The notes beneath the pieces are model-generated. The model saw only the letters and a list, made by a program, of their open reading frames with translations, did not search any database and was not told where the DNA came from. A stretch of DNA of 37,437 nucleotides from NCBI GenBank assembly GCA_028282405.1, contig JANQIA010000262.1, positions 1 to 37,437 on the forward strand. The letters are read 5' to 3'. Below are positions 1 through 9,622 of the stretch, piece by piece (position 1 is the first letter of the stretch; the number at the start of each line of letters is the position of its first letter). Source of the DNA: Rhodovibrionaceae bacterium (lineage in GTDB: Bacteria; Pseudomonadota; Alphaproteobacteria; Kiloniellales; DSM-21159). The position numbers and the translations under genes were made by a program.

Positions 1-3000
1 GAAGGCCTTGTTGACCGAGATCTCCGGAGATTCCGGATCGAAGCTGCCGGCCACCGCCTCGAAGCGCAGGCCGCTGATCGTCACGTTGGGAACCGTCACG
101 TAGAAGTTGGTGCCCCAGCCCGACTCTGCCCCTGAGACGACAGTGGCCTGGACGGATCCCGAGTCCGTGATCGCCTCGCCCGCCGCGGTCACGCCGACGA
201 TGCTGACGGACTTGTCGACGATCAGGCCGATATTGGTGCCGGGGTTGGAGGGGCCGGCATCCCGCATCTCGTTGTAAGTGCCGGGATAGACGTGGATGAT
301 GTCGCCGTCCTCGGCCGCATCGATGGCGGCCTGCAGCGAGGCGAAGTCGGCGTCCGAGCCCTCGGGCCCGACCGTCCAGGTCACGACGCCGCGCAGCTCT
401 TGCGACGTATAGGTCTCATTGTTCTGGAACCACCGGAAAGTCTCGGCACCGCTGACGGTATCCGAGCCCTGCGGCGAACCATTCCGGATATCCGTGATCG
501 TCAGACTGCCGTCCGCTTTGTTGAAGGCAATGGTGTAGTCGCTCTTCAAGCCGCTGAAGAACGCGGTGTCGTCGCCGGCACCACCGTCCAGCACATCGTC
601 GCCCTCGTTACCGTTCAGCGTGTCGTTGCCCTCGCCACCGTTCAGCGTGTCGTTGCCGGCCCAACCGGTCAGCGTGTCGTTGCCGGCACCACCGATCAGC
701 GAATCGCCTCCGACTTGGCCGTGCAACCCGTCGTTGCCGGCGCCACCGTCCAACACATCGTCACCGGCATCGCCAATCAGCGCATCGGCCCCCTCGCCGC
801 CATCCAGCGTGTCGTCACCGGCGCCGCCGAGCAGCGTGTCGTTACCGGCATGGCCCGAGACGCTGTCGTCGGCCTCGGTTCGGAAACCTGAACCTGAACC
901 AAAAAAGTTGTCGTTCAGGCCGGTGCCGTGGCCCTGCAGGCCCTTGTTCGTGGTCAAGCTGTTGTCCGATACCTCCACGGCACCGGCGAACGCATCGGGC
1001 AGGGCACCGAAGTCCGGGCCGATGACGAAGATCGAATCGCTGTTCTGCGCCGAGGCCGTGACGCTATTGCCGGTTACCGTCAGGCTCTGCTCCTTCGAGG
1101 TGCCGTCGCCGGTCTGGATGCCGATGATGCCGTGCAGCAGGGTGTTGCCGGTGATGCTGACGGCATCGACCCCCACGGCGTTGATGGCCGCGTTGCCGAT
1201 GCTGCCCGCCTGGGCCGCGCCCGTGCGGTCGATCAGGTTGTCCGCGACCTGGCTCCCCTCGCCGCTGATGCCGACCGCATGAGGCGTCACGCCGGTATCG
1301 ATCGCCTGCACGAAGACGGAGTTCCGCAGCGTGCCGCCGTCGCCCTGCAGGTCGACGACGTTCGCGCCGGGGCCGGCGGCGGATTTGTTGATGTCGAAGG
1401 CGAAGCCGTCGATCACCGCGTCCGCCGCCGTGACGACGAAACGGCCTTCGATCTCGCTCTCCGCCCCGCGGCCCTGGTCGTTGCCGGCCAGGGCCGCGTT
1501 GGCGCCCAGCAGCGTCACCGCCTTGCCGAGCGTCACCGTCTCGGCGTAGGTACCGCTGGCGACCTCGACCGTACCGCCGGCCTCGGCCGCGTCCACCGCC
1601 GCCTGGATCGACATGCCCCCGGCCACGAAGAAGAAGCCGTCGTCCGCGCCGGCCGTCTCGATGAACAGCGCCTGGCCCGTGACGGTACCGTCCACGACCG
1701 CCTGCTTCGCCGCCTCCACGCTGTCGTACGAGCCGACCAGAGTCGCGCCGTCGAAGATTTCGACCACGGGCGGCGGCGCGGTCAACACCGCGTCCTGGAT
1801 CGTGACACCAGGCTGGCCACCTGAGACAGTGTTGTAATCTAGCCAGCTATGCCGGACGCCGCCCACGGCGCTCGCAATGCTGTCCGCCGGATTAGACACC
1901 ACCTCGGTGAAGACCCAGTTCCCATCGGCGTCGTAGAGGTTCATAGCGACCTCGAGAACACCTTCGGAATTCTCATATAAGTTGTGCTCTAAGGTATACC
2001 AACCCGAACTCCCTATCTCCGCGTGGTTACCGTTTTCCAACCCCTGCTCTGAGCTGCCGCTGACGCCGAGGCTATCGTTGGCGCCAACCAGCAGCTTTCC
2101 GCTACTGACGTCCTTGGTCACATGAAAAACGAAATCCCGCAGGTGATCGCCGTTCTTATCGTTGACGGCGACTGAATGGACGAAGCCCTCGCCGGCGACC
2201 CAGCCGGTATCGAGATAGGCCCTCATCTCAAGCTGGAAGCCATTACCAAAATCAGTAGGGGATACTGTTTCGAAGTACGTCACAAATGCTCCAGCGGCCA
2301 ATGTCGCCTCGGCATAGTCACTTTTTAACGTCACATAGTTCGAGGTGTCCGGGCTGTTGGCGTCGAGCTCGTAGACGATGCCGTCGGTGAATTGTACCCC
2401 CTCGACCCCGGTCAGGCTGTCACTACCGTCATCACCGAAAGCGATGGGATCGTCATCGACGACGTTGTAGCTGCCGTCCGCATTGCGGGTGATGGTGTAG
2501 TCGGAACGGCCGCTGCTATAGAACGCGATATCGTCGCCAGCACCGCCGCCGAGCCAGTCCCCGCCAGCGCCACCGATCAGCTTGTCATCGCCGGCACCGC
2601 CGACCAGCGAATCGTCTCCGAAACCGTCGAACAGCGTGTCGTCGCCGGAACCGCCGAGCAGCATGTCGTCGCCAGCACTGCCGTTCAAGGAGTCGTCCCC
2701 GTCACGGCCGACCAGGAGATCGTTTTCCTCGCCGCCCTGCAAAGTATCGGGGCCGGCAGTGCCCTTGGTGAGGACCAGGGCCTCGCTCCGGCTGCCGCTG
2801 TCGAAGACGATGGCGTCCCCCGTCTGCCCGAAGGCGATCGCCTCGTCGATGGTGGCATGCTGAGACGCCTTGGTATCGATCGAGCCGTCGCTGTCCGTAT
2901 CGGAGAAGAGAACCGCACCCGTCAGCGTGCGGCCATTGCCGTCGAGATTCAGGCCCAGGTCGCCGTCGAAGGCCAGACCGTCGACATTGTCGTTGACCGA

Positions 3001-3795
3001 GTTGCCGCTGGATCCGGAGAAGATCGGGCGGTCGCCGAACAGCAGCTTGGCGTCGTTGGACCGCGGATCGGGGTTGGAAGGCTCGCTGAACCGGCCGGCG
3101 ATGGGCGCGTTGTTGAGATTGCCCAGGATGTTGTCGTGCACCGACTGCCAGTTGGCGCCCGTGCCGTCCCGATACTTGCCGGCCTCGTTGATCGCCGCGC
3201 CCCCGTCCATCAGGTAGTTGACGTATTCGTTGCCGAGATGGACGAAGGCGGCGTTCACCGCGTCCGAGCCACCGGAGGGGCCGACGCCATACTGCCTGTC
3301 CAACTCGGCCCAAACGGCGAGGAAGGCCGTCTGCTGGCTGCCGTTCACCGTCAGATTGTCATAACGATCGAGGGAAACCTGGCTGAGGTCGACGTCCACC
3401 GATGCGGCGATGCCGCCGCTCTGATCGAAGCTGGCCGACGTATAATTCACGCCGGTTACGTCCAGAGTGCCGGCGCCCGAGACGTCGAGGCTGCGCCCAT
3501 CGGCCTCGCTGCCCGCCAGCGCGATGTCGATATCCGCGGTGCCTGTGGTGATGGTGTCGACAACAGAGGACGAGTCGAAACCGCTGAAGGAAACCGTCGA
3601 GCCGGCGGCCAGCGCCGAGAGGTCGAGCTGGGTGACCGTGCCGAGCGTGCTCACGTCATGCGACTGCCCTGCGATCGATACTTGATTGCTGCCGAACAAA
3701 AACTGCACGGCCACCACACCGGGGTCGCCATCGCCCATCACCTGGAAAGACAAAACGCCGTTGTTGACCACTGGCTGATAGACGCTTCCGACCAT
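1..3795 (-). CDS. RTX-family calcium-binding secreted protein with beta-helix modules (3' end outside window)
   Basis: One uninterrupted minus-strand frame runs from ATG at 3795 to the window edge: 1265 codons, C-terminus missing. The start has an AGGGGA ribosome site 8 bases upstream. There is no N-terminal signal peptide, as expected for a type I secretion substrate. Seen in order: an Asp/Ser-rich N-terminal region (1-340); eight GGxGxDxxx calcium-binding nonapeptides (about 342-425, for example LLGGSGDDT); a probable beta-sandwich (about 460-655); a parallel beta-helix of pectate-lyase type starting SIQAAVDAAEAGG (about 729-945); eleven more RTX nonapeptides (about 973-1079); and a second beta-helix starting SLQAAIDAAEDGD (about 1156 to the edge). 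The ABC and HlyD genes just upstream on the same strand are its likely exporter; the secretion signal should lie in the missing C-terminus. It could be an adhesin, an S-layer-like protein or a polysaccharide-active enzyme; no catalytic residues were identified. The domain class is sure, the function is not. Confidence 0.9.
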   Translation of the reverse strand, partial: MVGSVYQPVVNNGVLSFQVMGDGDPGVVAVQFLFGSNQVSIAGQSHDVSTLGTVTQLDLSALAAGSTVSFSGFDSSSVVDTITTGTADIDIALAGSEADGRSLDVSGAGTLDVTGVNYTSASFDQSGGIAASVDVDLSQVSLDRYDNLTVNGSQQTAFLAVWAELDRQYGVGPSGGSDAVNAAFVHLGNEYVNYLMDGGAAINEAGKYRDGTGANWQSVHDNILGNLNNAPIAGRFSEPSNPDPRSNDAKLLFGDRPIFSGSSGNSVNDNVDGLAFDGDLGLNLDGNGRTLTGAVLFSDTDSDGSIDTKASQHATIDEAIAFGQTGDAIVFDSGSRSEALVLTKGTAGPDTLQGGEENDLLVGRDGDDSLNGSAGDDMLLGGSGDDTLFDGFGDDSLVGGAGDDKLIGGAGGDWLGGGAGDDIAFYSSGRSDYTITRNADGSYNVVDDDPIAFGDDGSDSLTGVEGVQFTDGIVYELDANSPDTSNYVTLKSDYAEATLAAGAFVTYFETVSPTDFGNGFQLEMRAYLDTGWVAGEGFVHSVAVNDKNGDHLRDFVFHVTKDVSSGKLLVGANDSLGVSGSSEQGLENGNHAEIGSSGWYTLEHNLYENSEGVLEVAMNLYDADGNWVFTEVVSNPADSIASAVGGVRHSWLDYNTVSGGQPGVTIQDAVLTAPPPVVEIFDGATLVGSYDSVEAAKQAVVDGTVTGQALFIETAGADDGFFFVAGGMSIQAAVDAAEAGGTVEVASGTYAETVTLGKAVTLLGANAALAGNDQGRGAESEIEGRFVVTAADAVIDGFAFDINKSAAGPGANVVDLQGDGGTLRNSVFVQAIDTGVTPHAVGISGEGSQVADNLIDRTGAAQAGSIGNAAINAVGVDAVSITGNTLLHGIIGIQTGDGTSKEQSLTVTGNSVTASAQNSDSIFVIGPDFGALPDAFAGAVEVSDNSLTTNKGLQGHGTGLNDNFFGSGSGFRTEADDSVSGHAGNDTLLGGAGDDTLDGGEGADALIGDAGDDVLDGGAGNDGLHGQVGGDSLIGGAGNDTLTGWAGNDTLNGGEGNDTLNGNEGDDVLDGGAGDDTAFFSGLKSDYTIAFNKADGSLTITDIRNGSPQGSDTVSGAETFRWFQNNETYTSQELRGVVTWTVGPEGSDADFASLQAAIDAAEDGDIIHVYPGTYNEMRDAGPSNPGTNIGLIVDKSVSIVGVTAAGEAITDSGSVQATVVSGAESGWGTNFYVTVPNVTISGLRFEAVAGSFDPESPEISVNKAF

Positions 3796-4028
3796 GTTGG
3801 TTTCCCCTGTGTTTTCGTTCTATCGAGTCGCTGCCCGGCAACGAACAGGCGGCCCGGCAGCACGGCCATACGGCCGATCCTCCCGGGCGCGCCTGCCCGC
3901 TGGTTGTTGGCATCAACAGCCCTAGCAATTGCCTTTCGGCGCCACACGGCAAACAAGGTCCAGATCGGTGGTAACTGCGGCGGGCGGCAGCGGCGCGCGC
4001 GGCGCGCGCATCCTTGGCAACGCCAGGC

Positions 4029-5348
4029 CTATTCGCGGAAGGCCTTTTCCTGGACCTTGGCGACGGGCTTGAGGAAGTAATCCAGAATGGTTCTTTGCCC
4101 GGTCAGCACATCGACCTCGGCCATCATGCCCGGGATAACCGGCAGCGGCCTGCCGTCGGCATCCTCGAGCGTACCCTCCGTACGCACCCGCATGACATAG
4201 TGGAACTGCCCGCTCTGCGGGTCCTCGACCGCGTCGGCCCCGATGTTCACGAGATGGGCGTCGAGGCTGCCGTAGCGGGCGAAGTCGTAGGCGGTCAGCC
4301 GCACCCGTGCCAGGTCGCCCGGGCGCAGGAAGGCGATGTCCTTGGTCGACACCATGGCCTCGACGAGCAGCGTGTCGTCCATGGGCACGATCTCGAGCAA
4401 CGGCTCGCCCGGCTTGGCGACGCCACCGATGGTGGTCAGCAGCACCCGGTTGACGACGCCGCGCACGGGCGAGCGGATCTCGGTGCGCTCGAGACGCCTC
4501 CGCATGGCCGGCAAGGCCGGCTGCAACTCCGAGAGCGACGCGGTGGCATCGCTCAATTCCGACAGCGCCTCGCGGCGCAAGGCCCAAAGAAAAGCGGTCC
4601 TCTGCTCCTCGACCTCGGCAATCGCCGCCTCCAGCCGCGCAATCGCAAGCGTCTCGGTCTCAAGCTGGCCACTCAGCTCGTTCTGCCGACGCCGCAGCTC
4701 GAGCAGCGACTTCTTCGGCTCGAGCCGCCGCTCGACCAGCGGCTCGGTGATGCCGAGCTCGTCGTCGATCAGTATCAGGCTGCTTTCCAGCGTAACGGCG
4801 CGCGAGCGGGCCTCCCGCAACTCCTGCTGGCGCTGGAACAGCTTCCGCTCCAGCACACGCAACTCGGCCTCGCGGCTCGCCGTCCGGCCCGCGAACAAGG
4901 CTTCTTCCGCGGCGATGACGTCCGGCGCCTGCACCCTCAGCTCGTCATCGAACCGAGGGTGCTCACCGCGAACCTCAGCGGTCAGTCGCGCGACCCGCGC
5001 CCGCAGCGCATAATACTGCTGGCTGCTGCGGTCGAACTCGCTCAAGGCGATCGTCGGATCGAGCTCCATCAGCAACTGCCCGGACTCGACGACGTCGCCC
5101 TCCCGCACCTTGATGGTGCGCACGACGCCGCCATCGTAGCTCTCGATCACCTGGAGCTGCCGGGAGGGGATGACCTTACCCTGGCCGCGCGTGACGGTGG
5201 CGATTTCGGCGAAGGCCGCCCAGGTGATCAGCAGCACGAGCAGCGCGGTGATGGCATAGAGCAGATGGCCGGCGTGAAAGCGGCGGTTGCGTTCGATGGT
5301 CGCGATCAGGGAGTCGTAAGACATTTGCGGCATCCGTCCTGAGCTCAC
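4029..5348 (-). CDS. Type I secretion periplasmic adaptor, HlyD family
   Basis: 439 residues, the usual length for HlyD/LapC/PrtE-type membrane fusion proteins. A short cytoplasmic N-terminus leads into one membrane segment (about 28-50, ending TWAAFAEIATV). The first half of the lipoyl-like domain follows (GKVIPSRQLQVIESYDGG, then VREGDVVESGQLLMELD), then a long Glu/Arg/Leu-rich coiled coil (about 100-270), then the second half (IRSPVRGVVNRV to KPGEPLLEIVP). The C-terminus has the family signature GMMAEVDVLTGQRTILDYF. It should bridge the inner-membrane ABC transporter to an outer-membrane TolC-type channel, which is not encoded here. Its ATG overlaps the ABC stop codon (5345-5348), so translation is probably coupled. 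The RTX substrate gene starts 233 bases downstream. Confidence 0.95.
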   Translation of the reverse strand: MSSGRMPQMSYDSLIATIERNRRFHAGHLLYAITALLVLLITWAAFAEIATVTRGQGKVIPSRQLQVIESYDGGVVRTIKVREGDVVESGQLLMELDPTIALSEFDRSSQQYYALRARVARLTAEVRGEHPRFDDELRVQAPDVIAAEEALFAGRTASREAELRVLERKLFQRQQELREARSRAVTLESSLILIDDELGITEPLVERRLEPKKSLLELRRRQNELSGQLETETLAIARLEAAIAEVEEQRTAFLWALRREALSELSDATASLSELQPALPAMRRRLERTEIRSPVRGVVNRVLLTTIGGVAKPGEPLLEIVPMDDTLLVEAMVSTKDIAFLRPGDLARVRLTAYDFARYGSLDAHLVNIGADAVEDPQSGQFHYVMRVRTEGTLEDADGRPLPVIPGMMAEVDVLTGQRTILDYFLKPVAKVQEKAFRE

Positions 5349-7705
5349 TGATTGGCAGCCTGCCGGCTATCTGCCGGACCTGTTGCGTCGCCCGCCTGCC
5401 TCGTCGTTGCCGCCGCGCGGTTGAGGATGTCCTTTGGTCCGTCGGCAACGACCTTACCCTGATCCATGACGATGACCCTGTCGACGAGTGACAGCAATGC
5501 AGGTCGGTGGGTCATCAGGACCAAGGTCTTATCCTTGATCGTGTCGGCCAACCGCGACAGCAAAACCTGCTCGCTCTGCATGTCCATCATGCTGGTCGGC
5601 TCGTCCATGACCAAGACGCTGGGACTGCCGAGCAGCGCCCGCGCGATGGCGATCGCCTGACGCTGGCCGCCGGACAGCCCCTCGCCGCGCTCACCGATCA
5701 CCAGGTCGTAGCCGTTGGCCGTCTCCTTGACGAAGTCATGCACACCGGCGGTTTCGGAGGCTTGCAGGATTTCGTCGTCGGTCGGGCGAAAGGCGCCGAG
5801 CGCAATGTTGCTTCTGATCGTTCCACTGAACAGCCAGACATCCTGCAGCACCGTGCCGATGTTGGCGCGCAGGTCGACGGGGTCGATCTGGCGCATGTCA
5901 GTCTGGTCCACCAGGATGTTGCCGCTGTCCGGCTCGTAGAGGCCGAGCAGTAGCTTCGCCACGGTGCTCTTGCCCGAGCCGACACGTCCGAGTATCGCCA
6001 CCTTCTCGCCGGCCTCGATGCTGAAGCTCACGCCCTTCAGCGCCGTACCCTTCTGGTCGGGGTACTGGAACTCGACGTCGACGAACTCGATCTTGCCCGC
6101 CAGCTTCGGCCGGCTCAGGTAGCTGCGGGCCCGGTCGCGCTCGGGCGGTTCCTTCATCAGGGTGTTCAGCGACTTGTAGGCGGTCAGCGCCTGATTTGCC
6201 CGCGCCAGGGTCTGGGCGACCTGGCCGAGCGGCGCCAGGCAGCGGCCGGACAGAATGACCGCCGCCACCAGTGCTCCCATCGACATTTGGGCTTCGCTGA
6301 GCAGGAAGACGCCGTAGACGATAATCAGCACCTGCGAGGCCTGCTGGGCAAAGACGGTGAAGTTGAGCGCAAACTGGCTGAAGGCACGCATACGGAAGCC
6401 AATTTCCGACTGGTGGTCGATACTCTGCTTCCAGCGCTCGCGCATCATCGGCCCGGCTCCAGTGACCTTGATGGTCTCCAGGCCGTTGACCGTCTCCACC
6501 AGGACCCCTTGCTTCGTCAGCCCCTCGCTGTGATTGGCGCTGGCGAGCCGCGCCATGAAAGGCTGGATCACGACCCCTACGATGATCACCAGCGGCACGA
6601 TCACGGCCGGGACCAACGCCACAGGGCCGCAGATGAGGTAGATCACGAGGATAAAGAAGATAATGAACGGCATGTCGACGATCGCGACGAGCGTGGCCGA
6701 GGTGAAGAAGTCCCGCAGGCTCTCGAACTCACGCAGCATGCTGGCAAAGGCTCCGGACGAGCCCTTGCGCAAGCGCATCTGCATATTGAGAAGCTGGTCG
6801 AAAATCAGGCGACCGATTTCCACGTCCGCGCGTTTGCCGGCCTTGTCGATGAAGGTCGCCCGGAGGGTCTTGATCAGGAAATCGAAACCGAGTGCGATCG
6901 CCACGCCCACCGTCAGCGCCACCAGGGATTCGATCGCCTGATTGGGAATGACCTTGTCATAGACGATCATGATGAAGATCGACGTGCTGAGGCTGAGCAG
7001 GTTGGTCAGCACCGCCGCCAAAACAACCTGCGCATAAATCGAGCGGTTGCGCCACAGCGGTCGCCAGAACCAGCCCTTAGAACTCTGCCGTTCCTCACTT
7101 GGCGCATCCCCGGCCGCCCGTAGCTCACGGACGACAAGAATGAGATGCCCGTCATAGGCATCTTCGACCTCTTTGCGTCCGCGCCGCAGCGGACGGTCCG
7201 ACAGGTCCGGGTCGAAGACACCGAAACCGCCGTCGTCGAGCAGTTCGACCAGAACCACCGCCCGGCCATCCTTGGACGGCATCACGGCCGGCAGCAACGC
7301 TCCCGATATCCGCTCGAACGGCAAAGGCTGTAGCGTCGCGGTCAGGCCGTAGCTTTCCGCCCTGGCAACAAAAGCCGGAATGTCGAGGTCCGCCTCCACA
7401 CCGGTGGACTCGGCCAGAATGGACGCCTTCGACACGCCGAGGTCGTGATAGGCCGAAAGAAAGAGAAGGCAATGCTCATAGTAGCCAAGCGGCCGCCCGC
7501 CGCCCTGGCGGGACGGAACTGGTTGCACGCCGCTCTTCGAAGCGGTTGTGACCGCGGGTGCGTGCGCAGGCCCATGCCCCGAGGCGGCATCGTGCGGCCC
7601 CTCGACCTGTGCCGAAAGACCGAGGGCCTGGCCGCCAGAGCCGTTGTCGTTTCTGAAGAATAGACCGCGGTACCCGGATATTGCAGTCCGAAAGAGATCA
7701 AGCAC
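5345..7705 (-). CDS. Type I secretion ABC transporter (permease/ATPase) with C39-like domain
   Basis: 786 residues. A linker of about 70 residues precedes a C39 peptidase-like domain (about 72-195, GYYEHCLLFLSAYHDLG through VFDPDLSD). No catalytic Cys is visible at the expected N-terminal position, so this is a CLD-type docking domain, not a leader protease, as in HlyB and LapB exporters of RTX proteins. A six-helix transmembrane domain follows (about 228-510, for example IFIMIVYDKVIP, a segment typical of this family). The nucleotide-binding domain has Walker A GRVGSGKST (about 574), signature LSGGQRQ (about 675), Walker B VLVMDEPTS and H-loop MTHR. It drives one-step export of the RTX protein encoded downstream. 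It is first in the minus-strand operon, so its promoter should lie between 7706 and about 8100. Confidence 0.95.
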   Translation of the reverse strand: MLDLFRTAISGYRGLFFRNDNGSGGQALGLSAQVEGPHDAASGHGPAHAPAVTTASKSGVQPVPSRQGGGRPLGYYEHCLLFLSAYHDLGVSKASILAESTGVEADLDIPAFVARAESYGLTATLQPLPFERISGALLPAVMPSKDGRAVVLVELLDDGGFGVFDPDLSDRPLRRGRKEVEDAYDGHLILVVRELRAAGDAPSEERQSSKGWFWRPLWRNRSIYAQVVLAAVLTNLLSLSTSIFIMIVYDKVIPNQAIESLVALTVGVAIALGFDFLIKTLRATFIDKAGKRADVEIGRLIFDQLLNMQMRLRKGSSGAFASMLREFESLRDFFTSATLVAIVDMPFIIFFILVIYLICGPVALVPAVIVPLVIIVGVVIQPFMARLASANHSEGLTKQGVLVETVNGLETIKVTGAGPMMRERWKQSIDHQSEIGFRMRAFSQFALNFTVFAQQASQVLIIVYGVFLLSEAQMSMGALVAAVILSGRCLAPLGQVAQTLARANQALTAYKSLNTLMKEPPERDRARSYLSRPKLAGKIEFVDVEFQYPDQKGTALKGVSFSIEAGEKVAILGRVGSGKSTVAKLLLGLYEPDSGNILVDQTDMRQIDPVDLRANIGTVLQDVWLFSGTIRSNIALGAFRPTDDEILQASETAGVHDFVKETANGYDLVIGERGEGLSGGQRQAIAIARALLGSPSVLVMDEPTSMMDMQSEQVLLSRLADTIKDKTLVLMTHRPALLSLVDRVIVMDQGKVVADGPKDILNRAAATTRQAGDATGPADSRQAANQ

Positions 7706-8377
7706 GTCCTGTCTTTAGCTCCACTCATTGCTCTGATCTGCCAGTCAGAGAATTCGGGAGCTAACTAGTGCAAAACGGCAATTTGACTCAGGAATTTCTG
7801 CTTTGTTTCGGACCAAGTTTTTCTAGCCATCCGCCCTAAACAAACTCGGCATGACAGCTATGTAGCGGAGCGCCACATGCATAAACTGAGCATACGAGAA
7901 ACAATCTCAACAATAACGCTAAATCAATTTATTTTAATACACCATTTTATAAATATAAAATTCCTTTTTATTGTAAAATCACGTCATTTTCAGGAAATTG
8001 AAATAAATTTTCGCGCATTCTCCAAGATAGCACTCTCTCGTCGAGTTCTCTTTCTGATGCTCTCTGTCCACACAAAAATCTATTCTTTTGAATAGAGAGA
8101 CAAGACGCCACACCACAGATGCCCACCTTTAATTGCAGATCTTTCGTGGGCTCGGGCCCGAATCAGATGACTTCATGGCATCGCTCCACGCAATCGCAAT
8201 CCATCCAAGCTGACGTCGTGTCACCCGATTGGTCCGATTTGGAGCAAAGACGAATACCCCACAAACCCTGTGAGATTGTAGCAACAAAGCAGTCGAGGCT
8301 TCGAAAGAGCTCTCACGCCATAGCAGAACTGCGGGCGAAAAGAGGCGGAAGTAGTCGCGTAGCCTACTCAACTCGGG
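7706..8377. other. Intergenic region with AT-rich core, no supported gene
   Basis: This 672-base stretch separates the divergent secretion operon (minus) and the regulator cluster (plus). Positions about 7880-8100 are strikingly AT-rich against the high-GC surroundings, with runs such as atttattttaatacacc. Short open frames at 7877-8095 and 8119-8394 (plus) have no ribosome site or recognisable protein character and are not called. It probably holds promoters in both directions and could be bound by a xenogeneic silencer or nucleoid protein; that is inference. No convincing -35/-10 pair was fixed. Confidence 0.5.
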
Positions 8378-9442
8378 ATGCCCTGTTGGACTGATAGCGC
8401 TGGAAAGGCCCAAGTTCTGGCACAACTGCTCATCATCGATGATGATCTTGCAACCCTCGACAGTGTTCAGCAGATTCTGATCGCCGCGGGTTGGTCCGCC
8501 CGTGCTACGTCCGATCCGCACATGGCGCCGGAGATCTTCAAAGGCGACCGGGAAGTTGCCGTCGCGATCACCGGCGTCCACATGTCAGCCATGGACGGTT
8601 TCGCTCTCATCCGCCGTCTACGCCAGACGGCCCCCAGTTGTCGAACCTTCAAACCGCTCATCATGACCCACTCTGTGGACCTGAATTTCGCGACGAATGC
8701 GATCGAGCACCAAGTCTCGGGCATAGTCGCCAAACCGGTGAGCCCGAGTTCTCTAAAACAAAAGGTGAGCGAGGCTTGGTCCAGCATGGATGCAGCGGCT
8801 CCTCATCCAAATACCAGACCGTTTCAAGATATGAAGCCCAGCGTCTACGGACGAGAAAGCGACGAGGACGATGATGGGGCTTTGGAGCAGCCGTGGAGCG
8901 GGATCGCGTCCGCAATTGCGCGTAAAGCGTGCCATTTGCTGTTGGATCGAGTTGGCAATGTGCTTTCGGAAGCCGCTGTCGAGGGGAACGACCCCACGTT
9001 GGCATCGCTACAGCAATCCGCCGCGGCCAACACAGCCCCATGCGTTGATCTGATGCTCAGCATCATGAAGCTAAAGAGATCGCATTTCCCGGAGCCCCTA
9101 TTCAGCGACCCCTGTTGGGACATGCTGCTGGACTTGGGCATGTCCCACATCGAGCAAAGATCCATCAGCGTTTCTAGTCTTTGTATCGCTGCTGGAATAC
9201 CGCAGACGACTGCCCTGCGGCGTATCGCCGATCTAGAGAACATTGGCCTGGTCACGCGGGCTAAGGACCCTAGTGATGGCCGGCGGATTTACATCGCGTT
9301 AACCGATCTCGGATTGGAGCGGCTTTACGGATTTATTGAAAATCTGCCCGACGAAATGCATCAAAGATGGCACTCGCCGGCTATCTGGTCCTTGCTGCAG
9401 AGGCGCCAACAAGCACCAGACTACTCCGAGGCCTCCCCCTGA
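8378..9442 (+). CDS. Degenerate response-regulator receiver fused to MarR-like winged helix
   Basis: 354 residues. An N-terminal receiver fold (about 16-135) keeps the acidic pair (LLIIDDD, 21-23), the Thr (LIMTHS) and the Lys (IVAKP). Where the phospho-accepting Asp is expected, Gly66 stands in ITGVHMSAMDG, codon GGC at 8573-8575. A variable linker follows. The C-terminal part (about 245-335) reads as a MarR-like winged helix: ISVSSLCIAAGIPQTTALRR as the helix-turn-helix, then LVTRAKDPSDGRRIYIALTD as the wing. It probably binds DNA without phosphorylation control. It heads a plus-strand group with another receiver protein and an EAL protein, and no histidine kinase is nearby. ATG 8378 is the only plausible start in frame. 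The target genes are unknown; the adjacent secretion operon is a candidate. Confidence 0.75.
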   Translation: MPCWTDSAGKAQVLAQLLIIDDDLATLDSVQQILIAAGWSARATSDPHMAPEIFKGDREVAVAITGVHMSAMDGFALIRRLRQTAPSCRTFKPLIMTHSVDLNFATNAIEHQVSGIVAKPVSPSSLKQKVSEAWSSMDAAAPHPNTRPFQDMKPSVYGRESDEDDDGALEQPWSGIASAIARKACHLLLDRVGNVLSEAAVEGNDPTLASLQQSAAANTAPCVDLMLSIMKLKRSHFPEPLFSDPCWDMLLDLGMSHIEQRSISVSSLCIAAGIPQTTALRRIADLENIGLVTRAKDPSDGRRIYIALTDLGLERLYGFIENLPDEMHQRWHSPAIWSLLQRRQQAPDYSEASP

Positions 9443-9622
9443 TCTCATAGCCGACACCATGATCGCAAGCTGCACGGACAGCTCCAAACGGTGTCGAACT
9501 GCTCCATTCTGGACCAAGTTGCCACAGCGTTAATGGCCCCATCCGCCTATCCTCGGACCAACTTCGCAAACGCCAGCGAGGCGATGCGAGAAACAGTTCG
9601 AAGCCAGGTAGCGAGGCAGGCC

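Noticed and set aside
292-1824. Several plus-strand open frames with repeated VVAGTT/VQRVV-like units
   Set aside because: They mirror the RTX nonapeptide repeats and beta-helix of the real minus-strand gene.
3992-4009. ggcgcgcgc direct repeat between the HlyD and RTX genes, as a terminator
   Set aside because: Self-complementary and GC-only but with no loop or U-tract; can be explained by base composition.
2392-4080. Long plus-strand open frame opposite the RTX gene
   Set aside because: It is the complement of Gly/Asp-rich repeat codons; the protein is low-complexity Val/Ala/Gln-rich and has no domain, while the minus strand gives a coherent RTX protein.
4014-5342. 442-codon plus-strand frame opposite the HlyD gene
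   Set aside because: The product is His/Gln/Arg-rich without motifs; the minus strand encodes a clear HlyD adaptor over the same span.
7877-8394. Two short plus-strand open frames in the AT-rich intergenic region
   Set aside because: No ribosome site, no recognisable protein character, and the second overlaps the start of the receiver gene.
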